Assembly: GCA_008682415.1 (NCBI GenBank)
Contig: VANK01000006.1
Coordinates: 296,953-360,952, forward strand
DNA from: Acidobacteria bacterium AB60
Lineage (GTDB): Bacteria > Acidobacteriota > Terriglobia > Terriglobales > Acidobacteriaceae
DNA length: 64,000 nucleotides
Direction of reading: 5' to 3'
Of the stretch, positions 41,564-50,364 are shown piece by piece. Within the stretch, counting starts at the first letter, position 1. Each line of letters begins with the position of its first letter. The position numbers and the translations under genes are program-made. The notes under the pieces are model-generated. The model was not told the origin of the DNA and did no database searches. It was given only the letters and a program-made list of their open reading frames with translations.

Positions 41564-44194
41564 ATGAAAGGCGATTTCAGCAGAATCCGATTCAACCCGG
41601 CAAAGCAATATACGGCCGTGCTCGAACAGCAGGGACGCGTGGCTCTGGACTCCGACGCCAACGAGCAGAGCGCGATTGACGCCCACATCCGGGACGTCAC
41701 GAATCTCGACGTCATCGGACGCTACGGCGCACCTGAAGGCGATGCTGGCTTCGCCATCAGCATTGACAACGATGAGATTCGCATCGGCCATGGCCGTTAC
41801 TACGTCGAAGGCTTGCTCGTTGAGAACAACTCGGTCAGCAGCTACGATGATCAGCCCTCTCTGATAAATCCCACCTTCACCGCGGCGGAAATTCTGGATG
41901 CCGTCCAGACAGGAGACGGCAACGTCACGGCACATCTCTTCCTGCAGGTCTGGCAACGGCTGGTCACGGCCCTCGATGACCCGTGCCTCCGCGAGCCCGC
42001 ACTGGGCCAGGCCGACACCACCGCCCGCCTGCAGACCGTTTGGCGCGTCGTCGGCACTCTCGAAGATGCCACCACCGAAAAGGGTGGCGGCACCGGCGTT
42101 GCCACGGGAGGCGCAGCTGGTGGCGGGACTCTTCAACTCCTCGATGCCGCCCGCGCGCACGCCATCACTACCACGCGCCCCACCAGTCCGATCATCAATC
42201 GCCCTCGCCCGGGCTCGGGCGCGGGCATCATCTCCACCGGAACTGGATCCGTCGGCACAGTGTCCACAGGTGGGAGTACGGGCACTGTGGGCACCATCAT
42301 CGGCAATCCCAAACCTTCAGGACCAGTCGCCGGCCTCTCCCCATGCTGCCAGTCCCTCTACGACGATGGGCTCCGCCAGCGGTCGGGCGCCATGATGGCA
42401 GACACCAGTGGCGGCAACGCCGACTGTGGATGCCAGCCCATCGCTGCTGCCGGCTATCAGGGCCTCGAAAATCAGCTCTACCGCGTCGAGGTCCACACGC
42501 CCGGAAGCCTTGACACCGCTACCTTCAAGTGGTCGCGAGAGAACGGCTCCGTCGTTACCGCCATCACCGCCGTCAATGGTCCAGTCGTTACCGTCTCCAC
42601 CGTCGGCCCCGATGCAAATCTCGGCTTCCAGGCTGGCCAATGGGTAGAGCTCTCCGACGACACCTACCTCTTCGGGGATCCCCCCAATCAACCCGGTCAG
42701 CTCTATCAGATCCAGTCTGCCGGTCCCGGCCCGCTGCAATTCACGCTCACCTCTCCAGTAGCCGCCATTGATCCGGCTCGCAATGCACGCATGCGCCGCT
42801 GGGATCAATCCGGCGCCGCGGCCACCAGCAAAGGAATTCCGCTCTCCACCTCGCCCATCCAGCTCGAAAACGGAATCGAGGTCACCTTTCGCAAGGGAAC
42901 CTACGTCTCCGGCGATTACTGGACCATACCCGCGCGCGCTGCGACCGGAGCCATCGAGTGGCCTCCTTGCGGCAGCGACGGCAACGCCTGGCAGTCCCCG
43001 CAATTCGCCCTCATCTACAACGCTCCGCTCGCCTGCATCCACCTGCGCCCAGCCACCAATCTCCGCATCAAGTTCGCCAACCCGTTCCTCGTCGACGACT
43101 GCCGCCTCAAGTTTCCGCCGCTCACTGCCCTCGCCGCCCAGCAATCAGAGGCTCTTCACATCGCCTCCACAAGTTGGGTCAATGACGACGTCATGACCGT
43201 GGACACACTGCTTGAAAACGGCCTCTCCCTCACCCTCGACCAGGCTCCCTCGTGCCCCTGGGGCGGAGGTAACTTTCAGGTCACGCTCGAAGCCCCCGTC
43301 GCCACCGACACTGCCTTCGCCGAGGTGTTCAAGCGCCTCTCCTTCGGCGTCAACCTCGATCCCACCAACGCATTCCTGCGCAGCGTTACCGCTCTCGATC
43401 CACCCGGAGGTATTTCAGTCTCCGGAGAAACCGTTACCTGGCTGGCGCCCGCGGCCAATACCGACGTTGGTCTCAAGGTCACTTTCATCCTGTGGGAGAT
43501 CTTGAACCTCTTTTTGAATAACGCCCTCACATTCGGCGCCTTTGCCCGTGTGCGCGTACGCCTCCTTGGAGCCGCCGTCTTCTCTGCTTCTCAAAGCGGC
43601 AACATCTACCTTGACGGAGTCTCGTTCGGCGACACGGCCTCTCGCTCCAGCAATGGCTCTTCCAGCATCACCCTGCTCGATCCCAGCGGAACCTCGCAAA
43701 AGTCGAGCGACTTCAACAGCTGGTTCTATCTGGCGCCCACAGTAGCCATCTCCGCAGTCGTCATTCAGGGCATCGAGAACGGCGTCCCAAAAGCATTGTC
43801 GGCAGTTACAGTCGAAGTCAACGCGCAGGGCCAGATGATCGGCCTGCAACTCACCGGCACCCCCGCTCCCGTCGCGGTTACAGCCGTTCAGGCGGTCATT
43901 CTTCTGAACTACGCGCCCATCGCCGATACCACCATCACCCTTTCCCTGTTCGGCCCAGGCGTGGGATCCGTCGTCTCTATCCAGCCCACCGCCACCGTGC
44001 CGGCAGGCAAGAGAAACGTCATCGTCCCCATCAAGATTCAGGCCAGCCCTGGCGTCAATGCGAATGGCGCGGGCAACACCGACACCGTCACGCTCAATGC
44101 CTCCGTTCCAACAGCGATCGGCAATCGCTCCTTCGACAACCCACCGTCGCTCGCCATCACCGGCGGACCTGTGCCGCCCCCGCAAATCAACTGA
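41564..44194 (+). CDS. DUF6519-like eCIS surface/fibre protein
   Basis: An 876-residue protein beginning MKGDFSRIRFNPAKQYTAVLEQQGRVALDSDANEQ, the start I associate with DUF6519, found in operons with baseplate genes. The first 170 residues are conserved-type. A Gly/Thr-rich low-complexity stretch follows (about 168-255: GGGTGVATGGAAGGG, then GTGSVGTVSTGGSTGTVGTI). Next is a Cys-bearing segment (SPCCQSLYDDG...NADCGCQP). The remainder is a long beta-rich part with Ig-like repeats to the C-terminus. The size and composition suit an extended tail fibre or surface appendage, possibly the host-range determinant. It is the last structural gene before the DUF6734-like gene. Confidence 0.65.
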   Translation: MKGDFSRIRFNPAKQYTAVLEQQGRVALDSDANEQSAIDAHIRDVTNLDVIGRYGAPEGDAGFAISIDNDEIRIGHGRYYVEGLLVENNSVSSYDDQPSLINPTFTAAEILDAVQTGDGNVTAHLFLQVWQRLVTALDDPCLREPALGQADTTARLQTVWRVVGTLEDATTEKGGGTGVATGGAAGGGTLQLLDAARAHAITTTRPTSPIINRPRPGSGAGIISTGTGSVGTVSTGGSTGTVGTIIGNPKPSGPVAGLSPCCQSLYDDGLRQRSGAMMADTSGGNADCGCQPIAAAGYQGLENQLYRVEVHTPGSLDTATFKWSRENGSVVTAITAVNGPVVTVSTVGPDANLGFQAGQWVELSDDTYLFGDPPNQPGQLYQIQSAGPGPLQFTLTSPVAAIDPARNARMRRWDQSGAAATSKGIPLSTSPIQLENGIEVTFRKGTYVSGDYWTIPARAATGAIEWPPCGSDGNAWQSPQFALIYNAPLACIHLRPATNLRIKFANPFLVDDCRLKFPPLTALAAQQSEALHIASTSWVNDDVMTVDTLLENGLSLTLDQAPSCPWGGGNFQVTLEAPVATDTAFAEVFKRLSFGVNLDPTNAFLRSVTALDPPGGISVSGETVTWLAPAANTDVGLKVTFILWEILNLFLNNALTFGAFARVRVRLLGAAVFSASQSGNIYLDGVSFGDTASRSSNGSSSITLLDPSGTSQKSSDFNSWFYLAPTVAISAVVIQGIENGVPKALSAVTVEVNAQGQMIGLQLTGTPAPVAVTAVQAVILLNYAPIADTTITLSLFGPGVGSVVSIQPTATVPAGKRNVIVPIKIQASPGVNANGAGNTDTVTLNASVPTAIGNRSFDNPPSLAITGGPVPPPQIN

Positions 44195-44205
44195 GGCCCC
44201 TGCGC

Positions 44206-45129
44206 ATGCGAGCCGTCTGGTCCTTCTGGAGCAAACCATACCGCGCCTACAAAGGCCGCATCTGGAGCGAGCCTCGCCATCACCTTCTGGCCTGGGGACT
44301 CTCCCTCCGCCTGGCCCAACGCCAGTTCCCGGAGACCCTGCTCGTCACCGACAGCGAGGGCAAGGCCCTCCTCGTCGATCGCCTCGGACTCGACTTCACC
44401 CACGTCTCCACTGAACTCGACCGCCTCCGTCACGCCGATCAGGGCTGGTGGGCCCTCGGCAAACTCGTCGCCTACAGCCTTCAGCAAGAGCCCTTCGTTC
44501 ATCTGGACACCGATGTCTTCCTCTGGCGTCCGCTACCTGCGTGGCTTATCTCAGCTCCGGTCTTCGCGCAATGCCCGGAACGCCACTCCTTCGAGCACGC
44601 CTGGTGCGGTCCCAGAGAAATCGAAGACCTCTTCGCGCGTCACAAGAAAGACCTGCCGGTCGAGTGGCAGTGGTCCTCCGCTCGCAACGAGCCGTGGTTT
44701 CGCGAAGAGAACTGCGGCATCCTCGGAGCCAACAACCTGGCCTTCCTGCACCACTACGCCCGCACCGCAATCCGTCTCGCGCTGGATCCCGATCATGCCA
44801 CGCTCTGGGCCGACCTGCCCCAGAAGAGCGGCTTCAACATGATCCTCGAGCAGCACCTGCTCTCCGCCTGTCTCGACTACCACCGCTTCCATCCCGAATC
44901 ACCCTTCCGCGGAATCCAGATCCGGTATCTCTTTCCGTCCTTCGACGACGCCTTCAACAGCGATGCCGCCGCGCGCGCCGGCTTCACGCATCTCCTCGGC
45001 GATGCCAAAACCCGCCCCGAAGTCACCGCGCGCCTGGAACGGCGCGTGGCCGAGTTGGATCCCGCGTTTCATCGCCATTGTCACCGCCTGGCATCGCAGT
45101 CCGATCCCATCGCGATGGCCATCCTCTAA
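44206..45129 (+). CDS. DUF6734-like putative glycosyltransferase linked to the eCIS operon
   Basis: A 307-residue soluble protein, 11 bp after the DUF6519-like gene, so very likely co-transcribed (GAGG before the ATG). It begins RAVWSFWSKPYRAYKGRIWSEPRHHLLAWGLSL and carries HLDTDVFLWRPLP, in which D101-T-D103 fits the D-x-D metal/nucleotide-sugar motif of GT-A glycosyltransferases. ENCGILGANNLAFLHHYA and QKSGFNMILEQHLLSA also resemble the acceptor side of capsular-type transferases. I recall this sequence type as DUF6734, without a known reaction. The position suggests modification of a tail protein, for example the long Ser/Thr-rich fibres. This is inferred and not shown by the sequence. Confidence 0.65.
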   Translation: MRAVWSFWSKPYRAYKGRIWSEPRHHLLAWGLSLRLAQRQFPETLLVTDSEGKALLVDRLGLDFTHVSTELDRLRHADQGWWALGKLVAYSLQQEPFVHLDTDVFLWRPLPAWLISAPVFAQCPERHSFEHAWCGPREIEDLFARHKKDLPVEWQWSSARNEPWFREENCGILGANNLAFLHHYARTAIRLALDPDHATLWADLPQKSGFNMILEQHLLSACLDYHRFHPESPFRGIQIRYLFPSFDDAFNSDAAARAGFTHLLGDAKTRPEVTARLERRVAELDPAFHRHCHRLASQSDPIAMAIL

Positions 45130-45146
45130 CTCCCGGCCAAGTTCTG

Positions 45147-47852
45147 TCACTCCGTGCGCAAAGCCACCATGGCATCCAGCCGCGAAGCGCGGAACGCCGG
45201 AATGAATCCCGCCACCGCGGCCACCGCGAACAGCACAAAGACCACCGACGAATACGTCACCGCATCCCAAGGCGAAGTGTCATATAGCATCGAGGTCACA
45301 ATCTTCGCCGCTGCCACGCTTGCCACCGTGCCCAGCACAATGCCCCACACCGCCAGTCGCATCGTCCCGCTCATCACGTACCGCTGCACCCGCCCCGCGG
45401 TCGCGCCCAGCGCCATCCGTATCCCGATCTCCTGCGTCTGCCGCGTGACCGAGTACGAAATCAGTCCATAGATCCCCAGCGCCGCCAGCAGCAGCCCCAA
45501 CCCCGCAAACGCCGCCACCAGGAACATGAAGAACCGCCGTGGCGAGAGCGAGTGATCCACCAGCTTCTGAATCGGCTTGAACTCTGCCGCCGTCTGCTTT
45601 GGATTCATCTCCCGCAGTATCGCCATCACGCTCCCTGCCATCTGCCCCGCCGGCAGCGTGGACCGCACCGTCAACTGCGGTGTTCCCGCGAACGCCTGCA
45701 TCGCCGCCCAGTAGATCTGCCAGCCGTTCTCCCCGTCCACGCTTTCGGCATGCACGTCTTCAGCTACTCCCGCCACCACCAGGTCCTGGCCTCCGCCGCC
45801 ATCCAGCACCTTTCCCACGGCATCGTCATTGGGCCAGTGTGCATACTTCGCCAGGTACTTCGCGTACGACTCGTTGATGATCACCACACCCTGCGTGCCC
45901 ATCCGGTCGTCCCATGTGAAATCCCGTCCGCGAACCCGCGTCCCAATCGCCCGCAGATATCCCGGCGTAATCACATAAACCAGCGGCCCATCCGGCGTCT
46001 TGTCGGGCCGTTTCACGCCCTTGGGCCACGGCATCCCCCATGCGCGGTTTCCTGTCAGCGGCAAATAATCCGTTGTCCCCACCGCCACAACGCCTGGCAA
46101 CGCGCTCACTCGCTCCTGCAATTGCCTGAAGTACAGCCCCCGCCGATTCAGGATCTTCCGTGCCGAATCATCCGTGCTCCCATTCCCATCCGCCGGATTG
46201 TCCTCATAATCCACCGTCACCGCGGCCGCATGCTCCGGCCGGAACCCCAGGTCAATCTGCAGCACATGCAAAAAACTCCGCAGCAGCAGTCCCGAACCCA
46301 CCAGCAGCATGCACGCCAGCGCCACTTCGCTCACTACCAGCACGCTACGCAGCCGCTCTTGTCGCCTTCCTTGTCCCGAGCCCGTCGCCTTCAGCGTCTC
46401 GTGCAAATTGCCCCCGGCCATCCGCAGCCCGGGCACTATCCCGAACAGCAGCGCCGCACCCAGCGCGATCAGCACCGTCCAGCCCAGCGCCGCGCCGTCA
46501 ATCCGCAGAGTGTTGAACAGTGGCAGCGCAATCGAGCCCTGGTGTGAAAGCCATCCCACCATCAGCGAAGCCAGCGTCAGCCCTACCAGCGCCCCGCCGG
46601 TAGCCAGCATCACGCTCTCCGTCAACAGTTGCCGCACAATCCTGCCTCTGCTCGCGCCCAGCGCCCCGCGCATCGCAAACTCCTTGCTCCGCGACGCGGC
46701 ACGCGCCAGCATCAAATTCGACAGGTTCACGCACGCAATCAGCATGATCATGCCCACCGCGCCCCACAGTATCCGCAGGGCATTGCGCAGCCGCCCGCTC
46801 ACCCACTGCTTCAGCGGCACCGGTACCACCGCGCCCTTGTAATCCCCACACGTGTTCGGCCGATTGTTGTTCCAGCACATGCTCGGCGCCACCCGCGCCG
46901 CCTCGCCCACCGCCTGCCCCAGCGTCACCCCCGGCTTCAGCCGCCCGATCATCGTGATGATGTTCCCCCAGTTCCGCGGCGGTCCATACAGATTCAGCGG
47001 CGTAATCGCATCAACCTTCGCGCCCGGCGAAAACACCGCGCCAAAATCAAAGTCCTTCGGCAGCACCCCAATCACCGTCGTCTGCTGCCCGCCAATATCA
47101 AACGCCTTGCCCACAATGTTTGGATCCGCGCCAAACTGCGTTCGCCACCACGCGTCGCTCAGAACAATCACCGGCGACGCGCCGTTGCGCCCGTCTTCCG
47201 CGCGGAACAGCCTCCCCATCGCCGGCCGCACCTCCAGCACGTCGAAGAAGTTCGCAATCACGTCGATGCCCGTCGCCGGCACCGGCACCCCATTCCCGAT
47301 CCGCACCTTCAAATTCCCGGGACTCGAGAACGCAAAATATCCCGTCACGTCCTGGTACGCCCGGCTGCCCACGCGAAACTCGTCGTACGCATCGGTCGAA
47401 TAGGTCGCGCAGCTCAACCCGCACTTCGCCGGAGGCGGCGCAATCCACACCAGCTCCTGCGCCTGCGCAAACGGCAGCGGCCGCAGCATCAACGTATTCA
47501 CCACGCTGAACACCGCTACGTTCACGCCGATTCCCAGCCCAAGAATCAGCACCGCCACAATCGTGAAGCCCGGATCGCGCCACAGCGTGCGCAAGGTGTA
47601 CTTCACGTCCTGCATCAGGATCTCCAGATTCATAAGTCCCCTCGCCTCCCTGTGGCGATTCCTCGCCTGCTCCATCCCGCCGAACATCACCAGCGCCCGC
47701 CTCCGTGCCTCGCCCGGCGATACGCCCCGCTCCACCAACTCATCGGTCGCAAGCTGAATATGGGCCTGCATCTCCTCATTCAGCTCCGCGTCCAGAGCCC
47801 TCGCCCGCCAGAACGCCACGAACCGCCAGAATCCCCGCCGCGCCCCGCTCAT
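45147..47852 (-). CDS. MacB/FtsX-type ABC transporter permease (ADOP family)
   Basis: A 901-residue membrane permease with two FtsX/MacB-type domains in one chain. Residues about 5-60 are the permease prefix domain common in acidobacterial homologues (FWRFVAFWRARALDAELNEEMQAHIQLATDELVERGVSPGEARRRALVMFGG). MacB periplasmic core domains follow (about 110-290 and 500-750), each with FtsX helices: GMIMLIACVNLSNLMLARAASRSKEFAMRGALGASRGRIVRQLLTESVMLA, and at the C-terminus FAGLGLLLAALGIYGLISYSVTRQTQEIGIRMALGATAGRVQRYVM. No ATPase is encoded beside it. The ATG at 47852 overlaps the PadR stop by 4 bp (ATGA). The substrate is unknown; related systems export small molecules or act on lipoproteins. It is convergent with the eCIS operon, with 17 bp between stops. 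Confidence 0.85.
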   Translation of the reverse strand: MSGARRGFWRFVAFWRARALDAELNEEMQAHIQLATDELVERGVSPGEARRRALVMFGGMEQARNRHREARGLMNLEILMQDVKYTLRTLWRDPGFTIVAVLILGLGIGVNVAVFSVVNTLMLRPLPFAQAQELVWIAPPPAKCGLSCATYSTDAYDEFRVGSRAYQDVTGYFAFSSPGNLKVRIGNGVPVPATGIDVIANFFDVLEVRPAMGRLFRAEDGRNGASPVIVLSDAWWRTQFGADPNIVGKAFDIGGQQTTVIGVLPKDFDFGAVFSPGAKVDAITPLNLYGPPRNWGNIITMIGRLKPGVTLGQAVGEAARVAPSMCWNNNRPNTCGDYKGAVVPVPLKQWVSGRLRNALRILWGAVGMIMLIACVNLSNLMLARAASRSKEFAMRGALGASRGRIVRQLLTESVMLATGGALVGLTLASLMVGWLSHQGSIALPLFNTLRIDGAALGWTVLIALGAALLFGIVPGLRMAGGNLHETLKATGSGQGRRQERLRSVLVVSEVALACMLLVGSGLLLRSFLHVLQIDLGFRPEHAAAVTVDYEDNPADGNGSTDDSARKILNRRGLYFRQLQERVSALPGVVAVGTTDYLPLTGNRAWGMPWPKGVKRPDKTPDGPLVYVITPGYLRAIGTRVRGRDFTWDDRMGTQGVVIINESYAKYLAKYAHWPNDDAVGKVLDGGGGQDLVVAGVAEDVHAESVDGENGWQIYWAAMQAFAGTPQLTVRSTLPAGQMAGSVMAILREMNPKQTAAEFKPIQKLVDHSLSPRRFFMFLVAAFAGLGLLLAALGIYGLISYSVTRQTQEIGIRMALGATAGRVQRYVMSGTMRLAVWGIVLGTVASVAAAKIVTSMLYDTSPWDAVTYSSVVFVLFAVAAVAGFIPAFRASRLDAMVALRTE

Positions 47853-48202
47853 GCCGTCTCCCCGCCGGTCTTCATCCGCAGCATCCGGTCCATCACCCCC
47901 GTGAGCCGGCCCCAGTACTCCGCATCCTCCGCCAGCTTCTTCCGCCCCGCGGCGGTAATCGAATAAAACTTCGCCTTCCGGTTGTTCCCGGACACGCCCC
48001 ACTCCGAGCCAATCCACCCCCGCTGCTCCAGCCGCACCAGCGACGCGTAGATCGTCCCCTGGTTCAACAACACTTCGTCCGCGCTCACCTGTTCGATCCG
48101 CCGCGCAATCCCGTATCCGTGCATCGACCCCATCACAGCCAGGGTCTGCAGCACCATCAGGTCCAGCGTTCCTTGTAGTAGGTCCAGCTTCTCCGGCGAC
48201 AA
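47849..48202 (-). CDS. PadR-family transcriptional regulator
   Basis: A winged-helix repressor of about 117 residues: LSPEKLDLLQGTLDLMVLQTLAVMGSMHGYGIARRIEQVSADEVLLNQGTIYASLVRLEQRGWIGSEWGVSGNNRKAKFYSITAAGRKKLAEDAEYW, which is the full PadR N-domain with its YG-x-GI-AxRI and GT-x-Y-x-x-L-x-R-LE motifs. It lacks an ATG. The TTG at 48202 has GGAGGG 4 nt upstream and is preferred over a TTG at 48235. The gene is translationally coupled to the ABC permease, and this pairing is very common in acidobacteria. Two matching palindromes upstream are probable operators, so it likely represses its own operon and possibly the divergent gene. Confidence 0.85.
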   Translation of the reverse strand: MSPEKLDLLQGTLDLMVLQTLAVMGSMHGYGIARRIEQVSADEVLLNQGTIYASLVRLEQRGWIGSEWGVSGNNRKAKFYSITAAGRKKLAEDAEYWGRLTGVMDRMLRMKTGGETA

Positions 48203-48239
48203 GATCCCTCCAAGCCTCAACCCCAGGGCGATCAAGCTC

Positions 48240-48256
48240 CTGTGGCGTTACCACAG
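48240..48256. promoter_or_regulatory. PadR operator candidate 1
   Basis: CTGTGG-CGTTA-CCACAG is a perfect 6-bp inverted repeat with a 5-bp spacer directly upstream of the PadR gene. Its reverse complement matches the second site at 48274-48290 in all but one base. Confidence 0.6.
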
Positions 48257-48273
48257 AAGCTTGGCACACCTCC

Positions 48274-48290
48274 CTGTGGTATCGCCACAG
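48274..48290. promoter_or_regulatory. PadR operator candidate 2
   Basis: CTGTGG-TATCG-CCACAG has the same arms as site 1, with centres 34 bp apart. It lies 90 bp before the divergent SpoIIE-type gene, so a bound repressor could control both directions. Confidence 0.6.
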
Positions 48291-48379
48291 GGAACTCGAA
48301 AATTTCAGGAATTTGCCACGAACGAATACTTTTCAGGGACCGATACTGGATCAACCGGCCGGCCGCCACGGGGTGCGTC

Positions 48380-50362
48380 ATGAAAGTTCTGACTCTCGTT
48401 ATGGCCCTCTGCGCCCTCGCGCAGCCCGCGCTATCACAGCCGTTTGACACCGAACGCAATCGCCTTCCCGTCACCGTGCTCACCGGGCCTTGGCGCTTCC
48501 ACACCGGAGATAATCCGCTCTGGGCCAAACCACAGTTCGACGACTCGCATTGGGCACTCCTCCAGGCGGATCGCAGTTGGACCGAGCAGGGGTTCGCTGG
48601 CTACGCAGGCCTTGCCTGGTATCGCTTGAAGATCTCCGTGCCGCCCGCCAAACAGCCCCTCGCCATCCTTCTGCCTTCAACCATGGACAGCTTCGAGCTC
48701 TACGCCGACGACTCGCTCATCGGGAGTCTGGGGACCATGCCGCCCACACGCTCTGTCGTGATGAACGGCCGCGCCCTCTTCCGTCTGCCGGCCCAGATCG
48801 CCCGCCCTGGCCAACCGCTCCTCGTCGCTATCCGTGTGTGGCATTGGCCCTCGAACGCCATATTCCTCCGTGCCGGTATCTTGTCGCCGCCTGTCTTTGG
48901 AGATGCAGCTACCCTCGACATCATGCGCGCACTGCTCTGGCGCAATGATTTCTGGGCCACCGCCGGCTCCTCCTTCGGCGTCTTCGCCAACGGCTTCACC
49001 GCCCTTGCCGGCTTGGCCCTCTTCGCCCTTCGCCGTAAAGAGCGCGAATATCTCTGGTTCGGCATGGCCCAATTGTTCTGGGCATGCAACGCGATCCTGC
49101 ACGTAATCCTGGCATTCCGCCCCGTGTCGCTCCTCAGTGGCAACACTATCCTCATCTCCGCCACCTCGCTGGGCATGCTGTTCAACGTTCAGTTCTTCGT
49201 GATCCTTCTCCATCAGCGCAAACGGGCCTTTTACTGGACCGCCATTGCCTCCGTTGCCGTCCTGCTCTCCGCCATCCCCCTACTCTTCCTCGGCGTCGAT
49301 TACGGCATATGGAACGTGGGAGCCACGGCCATGACGCTGGTCTATGGGCTTTGCGTTCCCGCCATGCTCATCGCCGGCGTGCGCCGCGGCAACAGGGACG
49401 CGAAACTCCTGGTCGCCCCGTTCACACTCAGCTTCGCCGTCAACGTGCTCGAGAATCTCGCGGAGGTTCCCGCCATCGCTCGCCAGCCCTGGGGAAGATG
49501 GCTGCAGCAGCACCTCACCACCTTGATCACCACGCCGTTTCCCGCCGGCGTCGGCATGCTTTGTGGTGACCTCGCCATGTTCTCGGTGGCCGCCGTGCTC
49601 GTCCTGCGCTATGCTCGCAGCCGCCGCGATGAAGAGCGCCTCGAAGCAGAACTCGAAGCGGCGCGGGCCGTCCAGAACGTCCTGATCCCCGAGGCCATCC
49701 CGTCCATCCCCGGTCTGCGCGTGGAATGCGTCTATAAGCCCGCCGGAGAGGTGGGCGGCGACTTCTTCCAGATCCTGCCCCTTCCCGCAAACGGTGTTCT
49801 GCTCGTCATCGGTGACGTCAGCGGAAAGGGCATGCCCGCCGCCATGACCGTCTCCCTGCTCGTCGGCATGGTGCGCATGCTCGCCCGCACCATTACCAGC
49901 CCAGCGGCGATCCTCGCCGCCATCAACCAGAACATCCTCGGCCGCAGCGGCGGATTTACCACCTGCCTCATGCTCGCCATCGACGCGGAAGGCAAGGTCA
50001 CCGTGGCGAATGCCGGCCACCTCGCACCTTACGTCAATGGCCGGGAGGTACCCATTCCCAGTGACATGCCCCTGGGCGTGCTCGCATCCACCGTCTATAC
50101 CGAGACCGCGTTCTCACTCGCCGACAATGACCAACTGCTGCTACTCACCGACGGTGTTCCCGAAGCCCGCAACGCCAACGGCGAGCTCTTTGGCTTCGAA
50201 CGAGCGGCCTCCATGAGCAACCAGCCGGCCGCCGCCATCGCCCGCGCTGCCCAACAGTTCGGTCAATCCGATGACATCACGGTCCTCTCCGTAAAGCGCC
50301 AGCCGCCGTCCGTCGATCGCATCCCCACGCTCGCCTCGGCTCTATGGTCTGCGAGCGGTTGA
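48380..50362 (+). CDS. 7TM sensor protein with SpoIIE/RsbU-type PP2C phosphatase domain
   Basis: A 660-residue membrane phosphatase. Residues 1-20 form a signal peptide (MKVLTLVMALCALAQPALSQ). A periplasmic jelly-roll, galactose-binding-like domain (about 30-170: PWRFHTGDNPLWAKPQFDDSHWALLQADRSW) follows, then about seven hydrophobic helices (about 190-420), as in 7TMR-DISM proteins. The C-terminal PP2C/SpoIIE domain (about 440-640) has EVGGDFFQILPL, IGDVSGKGMPAAM, LLLLTDGVPEARN and DDITVLSV, which carry the metal-binding aspartates. Such proteins dephosphorylate anti-anti-sigma factors in partner-switching cascades. No antagonist or kinase is encoded nearby. It is divergent from PadR and shares its operator region. 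Confidence 0.85.
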   Translation: MKVLTLVMALCALAQPALSQPFDTERNRLPVTVLTGPWRFHTGDNPLWAKPQFDDSHWALLQADRSWTEQGFAGYAGLAWYRLKISVPPAKQPLAILLPSTMDSFELYADDSLIGSLGTMPPTRSVVMNGRALFRLPAQIARPGQPLLVAIRVWHWPSNAIFLRAGILSPPVFGDAATLDIMRALLWRNDFWATAGSSFGVFANGFTALAGLALFALRRKEREYLWFGMAQLFWACNAILHVILAFRPVSLLSGNTILISATSLGMLFNVQFFVILLHQRKRAFYWTAIASVAVLLSAIPLLFLGVDYGIWNVGATAMTLVYGLCVPAMLIAGVRRGNRDAKLLVAPFTLSFAVNVLENLAEVPAIARQPWGRWLQQHLTTLITTPFPAGVGMLCGDLAMFSVAAVLVLRYARSRRDEERLEAELEAARAVQNVLIPEAIPSIPGLRVECVYKPAGEVGGDFFQILPLPANGVLLVIGDVSGKGMPAAMTVSLLVGMVRMLARTITSPAAILAAINQNILGRSGGFTTCLMLAIDAEGKVTVANAGHLAPYVNGREVPIPSDMPLGVLASTVYTETAFSLADNDQLLLLTDGVPEARNANGELFGFERAASMSNQPAAAIARAAQQFGQSDDITVLSVKRQPPSVDRIPTLASALWSASG

Positions 50363-50364
50363 GT

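Noticed and set aside
22785..45129. Prophage
   Set aside because: No capsid, portal, terminase, integrase, lysis or replication genes; ATPase and cap of the Afp15/Afp16 type mark an eCIS.
22785..45129. Type VI secretion system
   Set aside because: No TssJLM membrane complex, ClpV or Hcp/VgrG-type fused proteins; a single large sheath protein and Afp15/16-type genes fit eCIS.
45147..47852. Permease as part of the eCIS operon
   Set aside because: It is convergent, coupled to PadR, and such PadR-permease pairs occur widely without eCIS.
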